Assembly: GCF_001493375.1 (NCBI RefSeq)
Contig: NZ_LN929769.1
Span: 62,001 to 126,000 of the forward strand
From: Streptomyces specialis
GTDB taxonomy: Bacteria > Actinomycetota > Actinomycetes > Streptomycetales > Streptomycetaceae
Direction: 5' to 3'
DNA: 64,000 bases
Shown here: piece by piece, positions 33,523 to 42,748 of the stretch
Numbering within the stretch: position 1 is the first letter of the stretch
How the letters are laid out: each line of letters starts with the position of its first letter
Position numbers and translations under genes: made by a program
The notes under the pieces: generated by a model
Database searches by the model: none
Told to the model about the DNA's origin: nothing
The model's input: the letters and a program-made list of their open reading frames with translations, nothing else

Positions 33523-33827
33523 TCACAACAGGCCGCCGGCGCTGCGGCGGTTGGCCTGGCGCACCTTCTCCCGCAGCAGGTCGCTCGCCTTCAGCGGCTG
33601 GACCGTCTCCGGTCCCGCCTCCCACGCCGGGCCGCCCTTGATCGGCCTGAGCCGGTAACCCGTCTCCTATACACACCCGACGCTGCCCACGAAGAGGCCC
33701 AGTCTCATCTACCGCAGGCCCGCCGCCGTCTACCGTACACAGACATCACCCGGTCGAGATCGATGTCCCGCGCCAGGGCGCCGATTTCGATCTCCTGACT
33801 GTGCGGCTCCTGGCTGCTGGCCGTCAT
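33523..33827 (-). pseudogene. Small gene of XRE neighbour, split by adapter sequence
   Basis: Two pieces on the minus strand. The 5' piece (33827 down to about 33732) encodes MTASSQEPHSQEIEIGALAR and on to DRVMSVYG. The 3' piece (33660-33523) encodes GYRLRPIKGGPAWEAGPETV and QPLKASDLLREKVRQANRRS, then AGGLL and stop. Adapter sequence lies between and the pieces are in different frames. I infer one small protein of roughly 80-90 residues divergent from the XRE regulator; function unknown. Confidence 0.55.
33661..33731. other. Degraded Nextera i5/P5 adapter (artefact)
   Basis: CGTCTCCTATACACACCCGA continuing into CGCTGCCCACGA matches the mosaic end plus GACGCTGCCGACGA with four changes. Next, AGGCCCAG resembles index S508 (AGGCTTAG on this strand), then a poor match to the P5 tail. 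It interrupts the small gene beside the XRE regulator. Confidence 0.87.
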
Positions 33828-33944
33828 CCGGCGTGACCTCTCTAGGCTCTGCGTAAGGGGGCGGTTACCAGCATCCGAAGGCGCTCGGACGTTGGCCAGT
33901 GTTCCCGCGTGTCCCGTACCGCAGCGCCCACAAAGGAGTTGTCG

Positions 33945-34787
33945 ATGGCCGTACGCAAGTCCGACCCCGACCGCAGGCCGAATGCCAGGAAGATGCTGAT
34001 GCGCGAACTGGCCCGGCTGCGCGAGGAGGCCGGCTGGTCCCTGGCCCAACTGGCGGAGCAGGTGCGGTTCGACCGCAGCTATCTGCACAAGCTGGAGACC
34101 GGCGCCCGGCTGGGCGACCTGCCGACGGTCAAGGCGCTGGACGAGGTGTACGGCACGGGCAACCTGCTCCAGCTCCTGTGGACTCTGGCCCGGCAGGACG
34201 CGTTCGCGGACAAGTACAAGCGGTTCATGGAGCTGGAGGGCCAGGCCAACGTCCGCTACGAGTACAACCCCAGCACCGTGCCCGGTCTCCTCCAGACCGA
34301 GGAGTACGCCCGCGAACTCCTGGCGTCCGGCCGCCCGGAGGACGAGCACGAGCTGGAGGAGAAGGTCTCGGTCCGGATCAGCCGCCAGGACATCCTGCGC
34401 CAGGACGACCCGCCGTACTACCGCGCCATCCTGGACGAGTCGGTGCTGCGCCGGCCGACCACGGACCCGGCGGCCTGGCGCCGTCAACTCGCCCACCTGG
34501 CCGAGCAGGCGACCCAGCCCCGGACCACGATCCAGGGCCTCCCGCTGTCGGCGGGCCTGCACGACCTGCTCGGCGGCTCCCTGACCATCCTGTGGATGCC
34601 GAACGGCACGTCGATCGCGTACATCGAGAGCAGCAGGAACGGTGACCTGTACGAAAACCCGGTGGACGTCGAGAAGTTGAAGCTGTCGTTCGACCTGCTC
34701 CGCGACATGGCGCTCTCCCCGGACGAGTCCCTCCTGTTTCTCCACAGCCTGTTGACGGAGGCGTCGGCCCGCGACCTGCCGGACTGA
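33945..34787 (+). CDS. XRE-type regulator with DUF5753
   Basis: 280 residues. N-terminal helix-turn-helix (ELARLREEAGWSLAQLAEQV, then FDRSYLHKLETGAR), then the DUF5753 ligand-like domain beginning YEYNPSTVPGLLQTEEYARE. AAAGGAG lies six bases before the ATG. In Streptomyces such regulators normally pair with a small gene next door; here the candidate is the divergent split gene. Confidence 0.88.
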   Translation: MAVRKSDPDRRPNARKMLMRELARLREEAGWSLAQLAEQVRFDRSYLHKLETGARLGDLPTVKALDEVYGTGNLLQLLWTLARQDAFADKYKRFMELEGQANVRYEYNPSTVPGLLQTEEYARELLASGRPEDEHELEEKVSVRISRQDILRQDDPPYYRAILDESVLRRPTTDPAAWRRQLAHLAEQATQPRTTIQGLPLSAGLHDLLGGSLTILWMPNGTSIAYIESSRNGDLYENPVDVEKLKLSFDLLRDMALSPDESLLFLHSLLTEASARDLPD

Positions 34788-34801
34788 CGGCGCCCGGCGG
34801 G

Positions 34802-35611
34802 TCAGAGCATGGAGCCGCCCGTCACGTCGATCACCCGGCCCGTCACCCAGCGGGCGTCGTCCGACGCCACGAAGGCGACCACGTCCGCGACATCCTCGGG
34901 CCGGCCGACCCGGCCCAGCGCCGAGATCGAGACGGCCCAGGCCGCCGCTTCCGGATCGGTGCGCAGCCACTCGGCGTTGACGTCCGTGTCGATGATGCCG
35001 GGGGCCACCGAGTTCACCGTGATGCCGCGCGGGCCGAGCTGCTTGGCGAGGTTGAGCGTGAAGGTGTCCAGCGCGCCCTTGGTGGAGCTGTAGGCGATGA
35101 TCTCGGGGTGCGCGATCCGGGTGACGCCGCTGGAGACGTTGATGATCCGGCCACCGTCGCGCAGCCGCCCCAGCGCCTCGCGGACGAGGAAGAACGGCGC
35201 GCGCACGTTCACCGCGAAGACCTGGTCGAACTCCTCCTCGGTCAATGTCGCCAGATCCGAACTGCGGGCTATCGCGGCGTTGTTGACGATGATGTCCACG
35301 GCACCGTCCGGCCGGTGCCGGTCGAACGCGGCCCACAGCGCCGCCGCGTCGCCATGGCTGCCCAGCTCCGCGCGGATCGCGAACGCCCGGCCGCCGTTCG
35401 CCCCGATCCGCTCGACGACCCCGGCCGCCGCCGCGTCGTCCCGGGCGTAGGCGACGGCCACGATCGCGCCCTCCCGGCCCAGCCGCTCCGCGATGGCCCG
35501 GCCGATGCCCCGGCTGCCGCCGGTGACCAGGGCGACCTTGCCCCCGAGCCTGCCCGCCGTCGTGTCCGTCGTCCTGTCCGCCGTCCTGTCCGTCGTCCCT
35601 GCTCCGGCCAT
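34802..35611 (-). CDS. SDR family oxidoreductase
   Basis: 269 residues, classical short-chain dehydrogenase: cofactor motif TGGSRGIG (30-37), NNAAI, catalytic Ser161, Tyr174 and Lys178 (INVSSG, AYSSTKGA), and C-terminal GGSML. Likely NADP(H)-dependent 3-oxoacyl reductase-like. Divergent from a TetR gene across 87 bases with two operators, so it is the TetR target. The Thr/Asp-rich first 20 residues are unusual; a later start is possible. Confidence 0.87.
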   Translation of the reverse strand: MAGAGTTDRTADRTTDTTAGRLGGKVALVTGGSRGIGRAIAERLGREGAIVAVAYARDDAAAAGVVERIGANGGRAFAIRAELGSHGDAAALWAAFDRHRPDGAVDIIVNNAAIARSSDLATLTEEEFDQVFAVNVRAPFFLVREALGRLRDGGRIINVSSGVTRIAHPEIIAYSSTKGALDTFTLNLAKQLGPRGITVNSVAPGIIDTDVNAEWLRTDPEAAAWAVSISALGRVGRPEDVADVVAFVASDDARWVTGRVIDVTGGSML

Positions 35612-35632
35612 GGTCCCGACCCGCCTTCCGAT

Positions 35633-35654
35633 TTCTTGAGCGATCGTTCAAGAA
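35633..35654. promoter_or_regulatory. TetR operator 1
   Basis: Near-perfect palindrome TTCTTGAGCGATCGTTCAAG plus AA, 20 of 22 positions symmetric, between SDR and tetR starts. Confidence 0.75.
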
Positions 35655-35668
35655 AGACCGTAGCACGC

Positions 35669-35690
35669 TTTTTGAGCGAACGCTCTAGAA
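35669..35690. promoter_or_regulatory. TetR operator 2
   Basis: TTTTTGAGCGAACGCTCTAG plus AA, an imperfect palindrome sharing most positions with operator 1, ends nine bases before the tetR start codon. Centre-to-centre distance is 36 bases. Confidence 0.7.
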
Positions 35691-35698
35691 TGGTGGGC

Positions 35699-36334
35699 AT
35701 GAACAGCACCGCCGCAGGGGATGGCGCCACCGGGCGTGGCCGCCCGCGCGGATTCGACCGGGACGCCGCGCTCGTCCAGGCCATCCGGTTGTTCTGGGAG
35801 CGCGGCTACGAGGCCACGTCCATCGGCGAGTTGACCCGGGCGATGGGTGTGCGGCCCGCCAGCCTCTACGCGGCCTTCGGCGACAAGAAGAGCCTCTTCG
35901 AGGAAGCGGTGGCCGCGTACGGCCGCACGCCGCCGGGCGCCTTCCTGGACATCGCGTTCGCCGAGGAGCCCACCGCGCGCGGCGCGTTCTCCCGCGTTCT
36001 CCACGAGGCCGCCCTCGTCTACGCGGACCCCGCGCACCCGGCGGGCTGCCTCACCATCTCGGCCGCCACCAACGTCACCCCGCAGGACGCCGGAATCCTG
36101 GCCTTCCTGCGCGACCTGCGCAACCGGAACCTGGCACGTTTCGAGGACCGCCTGCGCACCGCCCGCGCGACGGGCGAACTCCCCGCCGACACCGACCCCC
36201 ACGCCCCCGCCCGGTACTTCGCGACGGTGATCCAGGGCATGTCCCAGCAGGCCAGGGACGGCGCCACCCAGGCCGAACTGACCCGCGTCGCCGAACTCGC
36301 CCTGGCCGCCTGGCCCTCCGCCACAGCCGGGTGA
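35699..36334 (+). CDS. TetR family transcriptional regulator
   Basis: 211 residues; HTH in TSIGELTRAMGVRPASLYAAFGDK and a C-terminal TetR_C domain with HPAGCLTISAATNVTPQD and GMSQQARDGA, typical of the subgroup controlling a neighbouring SDR. The ATG is nine bases from operator 2, so autoregulation is likely. Confidence 0.9.
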   Translation: MNSTAAGDGATGRGRPRGFDRDAALVQAIRLFWERGYEATSIGELTRAMGVRPASLYAAFGDKKSLFEEAVAAYGRTPPGAFLDIAFAEEPTARGAFSRVLHEAALVYADPAHPAGCLTISAATNVTPQDAGILAFLRDLRNRNLARFEDRLRTARATGELPADTDPHAPARYFATVIQGMSQQARDGATQAELTRVAELALAAWPSATAG

Positions 36335-36346
36335 AGGCCCGCGCGG

Positions 36347-37741
36347 CTACAGGGCGTTGGCCCGGGTGATCTCCGCGAACCAGCGTCCGCTGTCCTTCAT
36401 CGTCCGCCGCTGCGTCTCGAAGTCCACGTGGACCAGGCCGAACCGCTTGGCATAGCCCTCCGCCCACTCGAAGTTGTCCAGCAGCGACCACACGAAGAAG
36501 CCGCGCACATCCGCCCCTGCCGCCAACGCCCGGTGCGCGGCGGCGATATGGCTCTCCAGGAACCCACGCCGCTCCTCGTCGCACACCCGCCCCTCCGGGG
36601 TGACGCGGTCGTCGAACGCCGCGCCGTTCTCCGTCACGTACAACGGCGGCGGCCCGTACTCGCGCCACACCCGCGTCAGCGTCCGGTACAGGCCGTCCGG
36701 CGCGATCTCCCAGCCCATCGCCGTCTCGGGCAGACCTCGTTTGACCGTTTCCACGTCCGCCGCGCCCCCCCACGGCGTCGGCCCGCCCGGCGTCGGGGCG
36801 TCGCGCCGCCGCACCACCAGAGGCGTGTAGTAGTTGACGCCGAGGAAGTCCAACGGGGCGCCGATCAGCGCCAGATCACCGTCGCGCACATGCTCCGTCC
36901 CGGTCACGTCCGCCACGTCCGCCAGCACGTCGGCCGGATACGCGCCGCGCAGCAGTGGGTCCAGGAAGAACCGGTTCACCAGCCCGTCCACCCGGCGGGC
37001 CGCGTCCCGGTCGGCCGCGCGCTCCGGCGAAGCCGCCTCCACCGGCGCCAGGTTCAGCGTCACGCCGATCGCGCCCGCACCCTGCTCCCGCAGCGCCCGG
37101 ACGGCCAGGCCGTGCCCCAGGAGCAGATGGTGGGCCGCGCGCAGCGCCGCCGCGCCGTCGGTCCTGCCGGGCGCGTGAACCCCGGCCGCGTAACCGAGGA
37201 ACGCGGAGCACCACGGCTCGTTCAGCGTCGTCCAGTGCTCCACCCGGTCGCCCAGCCGCTGGTGGACGAGCGCCGCGTACGCCGCGAAGTGCTCGGCCGT
37301 CTCGCGGCGCGGCCAGCCGCCGGAGTCCTCCAGGGTCTGGGGCAGGTCCCAGTGGTAGAGCGTCACCCAGGGGCTGATGCCGTGGTCGAGCAGGCTGTCC
37401 AGCAGGCGGCTGTAGAAGTCCAGGCCGGCGCCGTTCAGCGGCCCGTACCCCTCGGGCTGGAGACGCGGCCAGGCGAGGGAGAAGCGGTAGTGCGTCACCC
37501 CGAGGTCGGCCAGCAGGGACACGTCCTCGGGGTAGCGGTGGTAGTGGTCGTCGGCCAGGTCACCGGTCTGGTTACGGTGGACGCGGCCCGGGGTGTGCGT
37601 GAAGGTGTCCCAGATCGAGGGCAGTCGGCCGTCCGCGCGCACGGCGCCCTCGATCTGATAGCTGGAGGTCGCCGTCCCCCACACGAACCCCTCGGGGAAC
37701 CGGGCCGTGCTCGGGTCGTGACGGCCGTGCGGAGGTGCCAT
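36347..37741 (-). CDS. GH1 beta-glucosidase
   Basis: 464 residues, cytoplasmic (no signal). GH1 landmarks: FPEGFVWGTATSSYQIEG near the N-terminus, acid/base Glu175 in TLNEPW, nucleophile Glu371 in YVTENGAAF, and aglycone-site WSLLDNFEW. It hydrolyses beta-glucosides such as cellobiose. Convergent with tetR; no sugar transporter nearby, and the upstream side is broken by an artefact. Confidence 0.93.
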   Translation of the reverse strand: MAPPHGRHDPSTARFPEGFVWGTATSSYQIEGAVRADGRLPSIWDTFTHTPGRVHRNQTGDLADDHYHRYPEDVSLLADLGVTHYRFSLAWPRLQPEGYGPLNGAGLDFYSRLLDSLLDHGISPWVTLYHWDLPQTLEDSGGWPRRETAEHFAAYAALVHQRLGDRVEHWTTLNEPWCSAFLGYAAGVHAPGRTDGAAALRAAHHLLLGHGLAVRALREQGAGAIGVTLNLAPVEAASPERAADRDAARRVDGLVNRFFLDPLLRGAYPADVLADVADVTGTEHVRDGDLALIGAPLDFLGVNYYTPLVVRRRDAPTPGGPTPWGGAADVETVKRGLPETAMGWEIAPDGLYRTLTRVWREYGPPPLYVTENGAAFDDRVTPEGRVCDEERRGFLESHIAAAHRALAAGADVRGFFVWSLLDNFEWAEGYAKRFGLVHVDFETQRRTMKDSGRWFAEITRANAL

Positions 37742-37870
37742 GGGATCGCCACCCTGCGGGAGAACGGACCGACGCGTCGAGACTAGGACGGATCGCCGCG
37801 TTCCGCTCCCCGGAAGGACCGGCGGGGGCACCGGAGGCCAGTGGCCGGCGTCAGCAGAGGGGCGGGCCGG

Positions 37871-37925
37871 TCAGTAGTGGGGCGGGCGGTAGTTCTCCGC
37901 CTTGTCGAGGATCGCCGTGAAGCGC
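37871..37925 (-). CDS. 3' remnant of an unidentified gene
   Basis: The last 18 codons of a minus-strand gene (GRFTAILDKAENYRPPHY, stop at 37871). Everything upstream is replaced by adapter sequence, so the gene cannot be named. It ends about 130 bases before the GH1 start. Confidence 0.4.
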
Positions 37926-38040
37926 CCGTCTCTTATACACCACTCCGAGGCCACGAGGAAGGCAGAAAACTCGTATTGCGGATTCTGCTCGAGAAAAAAA
38001 AAAACTATGAGAAGTTTTTACAGAAAGCTTAAGCTTGTAC
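37926..38040. other. Nextera i7/P7 adapter read-through (artefact)
   Basis: CGTCTCTTATACAC (mosaic end), ACTCCGAGGCCACGAG, then the same index AGGCAGAA seen at 14432, a damaged P7 sequence (ACTCGTATTGCGGATTCTGC) and 11 A residues, followed by AT-rich low-quality sequence. Marks a contig join. Confidence 0.95.
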
Positions 38041-40134
38041 GTGATAGCGGCCGGGCACCCCCCCACCGGCGGGGGGCGTTCGGAGAACCCGGTTCGCCCG
38101 AGCCCCCCGCCCGCCGCGACCGGCACGGTCACCCGGTCCGGACCGCCACCCACGGTGAGCACGCCGACCCGGGTGCCCGCGTCGCCCGAGCCGGGAACGC
38201 CCTCCTCGCCCGCCGACAGCTCCAGTTCGACCTCAAGACCGGCCCAGCCGACCGCCTGCACGTCCTCGGCGGCCACGACCGGTGTCCGCCCGCCGAGTCC
38301 GTCGTCCACATACCCGACGACGTCTCCCTCGTTCAGCACGGTCTCCGCGCGCAACTCCTCCTGCGCGAACCGGATCAGCGTGTCCCCGGCCGTCAACGCC
38401 CCGGTGAGGATGGAGTTGTCGGACGGGTGCGGCGGCTGCGCCAGCACGGCGCCGACGATGAGCTGCCGGGTACCGCCGATCTCCTGCTCGGCGGCGAACA
38501 GCAAATTGCCGCCCGCGGCCGTGGTGGTGCCGGTCTTGATGCCGATGACGCCGTTCACCGGGACCAGGTGGTTCCAGTTGGTGTGCGTCGCGCCCAGGCT
38601 GTCCTCGTAGCTCGGCATGGCCACGATCGCGCGGAACACCGGGTCGTCCATCGCCGCCTTGGCCAGGATCACCTGGTCCTCGGCGGTGGAGACCGTGTCG
38701 TCGCTCAGGCCGCTGGGGTCGGTGTAGGTGGTGTTCTCCATGCCCAGCTCGGCGGCGGTCTCGTTCATCTCGGCGACGAACTCCTCCTCCGAGCCCGCGT
38801 CCCAACGGGCCAGCAGCCGGGCCACGTTGTTCGCGGAAGCGATCAATATCGCCTGGAGGGCCTCCCGCTGGGTGATCGAGGACCCCGCCTCCACCTCGAC
38901 GGTCGACTCGCCGTCGTTGCTCAGCGCCGCGTCGTCCTCGGCCTGTTGGTCGACGGGGATCATCTCGCCGTCGCCGTCCTCGGCCATGGGGTGGTTCTCC
39001 AGGACGACGTAGGCCGTCATCACCTTCGCCACGGACGCGATGGGCACCGGCTCCTGCTCGCCGGACGAGCCGAACGTCCCCAGCCCCTCGACGTCGAGCA
39101 CGGCCTGGCCCTGGTCCGGCCAGGGCGCGGTCGGTGACGTCCCGTCGAAGGTGTGGGTCCGGGCCGCCGTCATCTCCAGCGTCGGTTCGGGCAGCGGGCG
39201 CAGCGACTGGGCGATGACGAACGCGATCGCCAGCAGGACGAGCAGCGGCGTCCAGATTTTCACACGGCGCGCGACTGTCCGCAGCGGAGTCGGCGGCGGC
39301 GCCGGGCGGTTGGTCAACTCGGCCAGCAGATCCAGCGGATCGCGCTGTGCGTCGGGAACGGGCGGCTCGGCGGCGGGCTTCGGCGGAGCGGCCGGTTCCC
39401 GACGCACACGTCTCTTGGCGGGGCGGGGCGGCGGCGGGCGGTTCCGGCGCCTCCGCCGGCTCGGCCGGCAGCGGGAGGACGCTGGTCCGGTCGCCGTCGC
39501 CGTCTTCGGGCTCGGCCTCCGGCAGCCGCAGGACGCTGGTGGCGTGGTCGTCCTCGGGTTCGTCCTCCGGCTGGTCCTCGGGTTCGTCGTCGTCGGGTAC
39601 GCGCAGGGAGGTGGTCTTGCGGTCGCCCGTTTTGTCGTCCGTCTCGGGCAGTCGCAGGACGCTGGTCGCGTGGTCGTCCTCGGGCTCGTCCCCCGGTCCG
39701 TCCTCGGGCTGGTCCTCGGGTTCGTCCTCGGGTTCGTCGTCGTCGGGTACGCGCAGGGAGGTGGTCTCGCGGTCGCCGGTCTTGTCGTCCGTCTCGGGCA
39801 GTCGCAGCACGCTGGTGGCGTGATCGTCCCCCGGCCCGTCGTCGGGCTCGTCCGCCTTCGAAGCCGCTTCCGCCTTCGCCTCCGGAACCGGAGCCCGCTC
39901 CCCCTGCTCCGGGACGCGCCGCATCGCCATGGTTCTGGGATCTATCGGCCGCGGAGCCTCCTCCGGCACCTCCGCCGCGCCCTCCGTGTCCTCGCCGGCC
40001 GCCGTTTCCGTGTCCGTGTCCGTGTCCCCGGGAACCTCCGCGCCCCGGGGAACCCTTCCGGGCCTCCCGGACGTCTTCTCCGATGACTCCTGCTCCCGAT
40101 CCCGATCCGAAATGTCCGGGGACTCGCCCGACAC
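38041..40134 (-). CDS. D-alanyl-D-alanine carboxypeptidase, frameshifted and 3' truncated
   Basis: Bitopic PBP-type peptidase (S11). GTG 40134 has GGGAGG upstream. The first about 230 residues are an acidic cytoplasmic extension with repeats (DDHATSVLRLPETDDKTGDR). Within the GC run near 39410-39440 the frame must shift by one (from AAAPPR to PAKRRVRREPAA); then TM helix WTPLLVLLAIAFVIAQSL and the catalytic domain follow: IASVAKVMTAY (Ser-x-x-Lys), SANNVARLL (SxN), GIKTGTT (KTG). The last residues (LGRTGFSERPPP) are close to the usual family end before adapter sequence begins. The frameshift may be a sequencing error. Confidence 0.8.
39524..39830 (-). repeat. Tandem repeats in carboxypeptidase N-terminal extension
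   Basis: Two nearly identical units of 126-150 bases plus a partial third encode DDHATSVLRLPETDDKTGDR followed by TTSLRVPDDDEPEDEPED. Units differ in the number of EPED/QPED steps, a sign of slippage. Such repeats are also difficult for short-read assembly. Confidence 0.75.
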
Positions 40135-40355
40135 CCGTACCTCCCTGTTCCTCGTTCCAGAACTGGCCGCTGGCCCTACCAGTTTGCCGGGTCCTGTGCA
40201 CCTCGGTACGCCATGCCGGTGGTAGCGAAAACCTGCTGCCCACGCACAAGGACGACAACGACATATCTACGGGTTCCCTCCCAAATCCACCACGCGCTCT
40301 CGACAGAACATGTGAGAGGCGTCACCCTGTCTTTCATCCACGCGGGGAGGCATGG

Positions 40356-41150
40356 ATGGGCAGGAGTCGTAGAACCATTCCGGAAGAGCTGCTGCTGCTC
40401 GCTCTGGACCCGGCCACGGGCACCACAGCGCAGCCACAGTCGCTCGACCTCGGCCTTGCCGGGGCACAGCTCGTCGAGCTGGCACTGGCGGGACGGATAG
40501 CCCCAGATGGGGACCGAATAGCCGTGGTGCTGCCACGGCCGACCGGAGATCCGACGCTGGACTCCGCTCTGGAGCTGTTGCGCAGGCGCGGCAGCCCGGT
40601 GCGGGCCGTCCACTGGATCGGCGGGCCCAGACTCGGGCTCCGCCAGACGTATCTCTCGCATCTGGAACGCTGCGGCATGGTGCACGCGGTGGACAACCAG
40701 ATGTGCGGAGTTCTGCCGACGACCCGGTACCAGGCGACGGACACCGCGGTCAGCAGGCAGATCCGGGCTCGGCTGGACACCGCGATCCGTACCGGTACGC
40801 CACCGGACGCGCGGACCGCGGCGCTGGCGGCACTGGCTCACGCCGTGGGCCTGGGCAAGCATCTGTATCCCGGCAACGAGGGGCGGTCCTCCCGCTCCCG
40901 GCTGCGGGATCTGATCAGGCACGACCCGATGGGCGGCCTGGTGGCCCACGCCGTGATGGACGTCCAGAACGGTGTGGCCGGCCAGGCGGCGGCGGCGCGA
41001 CGTCCGCAGCAGCAGACCGCGACGCGCAAGACGGGACACACGCCGGTGCCCGCGGCCATGGCTGTGGTCGGACAGTCCCATCAAGTCGCCGAAACGTCTC
41101 GGCGGAGAGGAGTGACGAGAGCCGTGGTCCGTCCCTCGCTGTCGCACTAG
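40356..41150 (+). CDS. GPP34 (GOLPH3-like) family protein
   Basis: 264 residues; ELLLLALDPATG, LAGAQLVELALAGRI, LERCGMVHAV and the AALAHAVGLGKHLYPGN block fit the GPP34 family, phosphoinositide-binding in eukaryotes and of unknown role in actinomycetes. GGGGAGG is five bases before the ATG. The C-terminal 60 residues are Ala/Gln-rich and variable. Confidence 0.8.
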   Translation: MGRSRRTIPEELLLLALDPATGTTAQPQSLDLGLAGAQLVELALAGRIAPDGDRIAVVLPRPTGDPTLDSALELLRRRGSPVRAVHWIGGPRLGLRQTYLSHLERCGMVHAVDNQMCGVLPTTRYQATDTAVSRQIRARLDTAIRTGTPPDARTAALAALAHAVGLGKHLYPGNEGRSSRSRLRDLIRHDPMGGLVAHAVMDVQNGVAGQAAAARRPQQQTATRKTGHTPVPAAMAVVGQSHQVAETSRRRGVTRAVVRPSLSH

Positions 41151-41362
41151 GCGTACGGCACAGGGACACGACGGCACTTTGAGCCAACCGGGAGCCGCAT
41201 GCGAGCAGGGGGTGTGGTGACGGCCGGAAACGGTCCGCCGCCGCACCCCGTGCTTGTGATCAGCCGCTCTCTCGCACGAATTCCCAGCGGGCGCCCCGTG
41301 CCAAGTGGCACTCTGCTCACAGCAGCAGCGGTCTTTCCAGATCGACGGAGGTGCACAAGTCC

Positions 41363-42232
41363 GTGGCGGGAAACGTCAATCCCACTGTCCGGCGACGCAG
41401 GCTCGGCCAGGAGCTCAGGCGGCTCCGTGAGGAACGCGGCATGACCGCGGAGGAGGTCGCGGACAGACTGCTGGTCTCGCAGTCGAAGATCAGCAGGCTG
41501 GAGAACGGCCGCCGCAGCATCAGCCCGCGGGACGTCCGGGACCTGTGCGGTGTGTACGAGGTCGAGGACTCCCGGCTCGTCGAGTCGCTGATGCAGATGG
41601 CCAGGGAGTCCCGCCAGCAGGGCTGGTGGCACGCCTTCGCCGAGCTGTCGCCCAGTTACAGCGTCTACATCGGCCTGGAGACCGACGCGTCCTCGTTACG
41701 TGTCTACGAGCCCCAGGTCGTTCCGGGGCTGCTCCAGACCCAGGCGTACGCGGCGGCCGTCATATCGGGCGCCCTGCCCGAGGTGGGCCACGACGAGGTC
41801 AACAGCCGGGTCCAGGTGCGGCTGCGCCGTCAGCAGCGCGTCTGGGACGAGAAGAACCCCCTGCGGATGTGGGCCGTGGTGGACGAGGCGGCCCTGCGCC
41901 GCGCGGTCGGCGGCATACCCACGATGGTGGAGCAGCTTCACCGGCTGGTGGAGTGCTCGCGACTGCCGCACGTCACGCTCCAGGTGATGCCGTTCTCGGC
42001 GGGGGCGCACCCCGGCGTGAACGGGCAGTACGCGATTCTGGAGTTCCCCGAGGCGACCGACTCCACGGTGATCTACCTGGAGGGCGGGACGAGTGATCTC
42101 TATCTGGAGAAGCCCCACGACGTCCAGTACTACAGCGTCATGTACGAGCACCTGCGGGCGCAGGCGCTCAGCCCGGAGGCGACGCGCCGCTTCATGATCG
42201 GCCTGGCCGAGGAGTACCGCACCCGGATGTGA
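41363..42232 (+). CDS. XRE-type regulator with DUF5753
   Basis: 289 residues: HTH (LGQELRRLREERGMTAEEVA, SQSKISRLENGRRS), then DUF5753 (YEPQVVPGLLQTQAYAAAVI). GTG 41363 was chosen because the upstream GTG at 41351 overlaps the GGAGG ribosome site. Followed after 165 bases by its DUF397 partner on the same strand. Confidence 0.88.
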   Translation: MAGNVNPTVRRRRLGQELRRLREERGMTAEEVADRLLVSQSKISRLENGRRSISPRDVRDLCGVYEVEDSRLVESLMQMARESRQQGWWHAFAELSPSYSVYIGLETDASSLRVYEPQVVPGLLQTQAYAAAVISGALPEVGHDEVNSRVQVRLRRQQRVWDEKNPLRMWAVVDEAALRRAVGGIPTMVEQLHRLVECSRLPHVTLQVMPFSAGAHPGVNGQYAILEFPEATDSTVIYLEGGTSDLYLEKPHDVQYYSVMYEHLRAQALSPEATRRFMIGLAEEYRTRM

Positions 42233-42397
42233 CAGGCCCCTGACAAGTTGAAGATCGCGGAATATACACCGCTGTGACGGTGGTGGGAAGGGAAGTGGAC
42301 GGCGGTCCATCCGGTCGAGTGAAGCGGGACATCATATGGCGATCCGGACTAGTACGGTCACGGCAATCACACCCGACCGACAAGTTCCGGAGCGACC

Positions 42398-42607
42398 ATG
42401 GCAGTTGGGCAAGTCAGCACGTACGTGTGGACGAAGTCGTCTCATTCGGGGGGGAACGGGGCCTGTGTGGAGGTGAGGTCGTCGGCGCCGCGTCTGCTGG
42501 CCGTGCGCGACTCCAAGAACCCCACCGGGCCGCTCCTCGGCTTCCCGGCCGGCTCGTGGACGGCGTTCCTCGGCGCGGTGAGCCGTGAGGGCCTCGGCGG
42601 CATCTGA
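42398..42607 (+). CDS. DUF397 domain protein
   Basis: 69 residues with the DUF397 pattern VWTKSSHSGGNGACVEVRS and VRDSKNPTGPLLGFP, WTAFLGAV. These small proteins are encoded next to XRE-DUF5753 regulators (as in BldB-like or WhiJ-like systems) and are thought to act with them in development or as toxin-antitoxin-like pairs. GGAG precedes the ATG. Confidence 0.93.
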   Translation: MAVGQVSTYVWTKSSHSGGNGACVEVRSSAPRLLAVRDSKNPTGPLLGFPAGSWTAFLGAVSREGLGGI

Positions 42608-42748
42608 CGGGGCCGCACGCCTGACGCACGGGACGCGACGGGCGCCGAGCGCCGTTTGAGCCACCGGACGGTGCCTCGGGCGGCGCCGCGGTGTACCGGC
42701 GGGCCGCACCAGCGGTGACTGTCAGTGGCGGGTGCGAGCATGGCCGTC

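Noticed and set aside
42258..42272. AATATACACC resembling a mosaic-end fragment upstream of the DUF397 gene
   Set aside because: Only seven or eight bases match and there is no index or flow-cell sequence around it.
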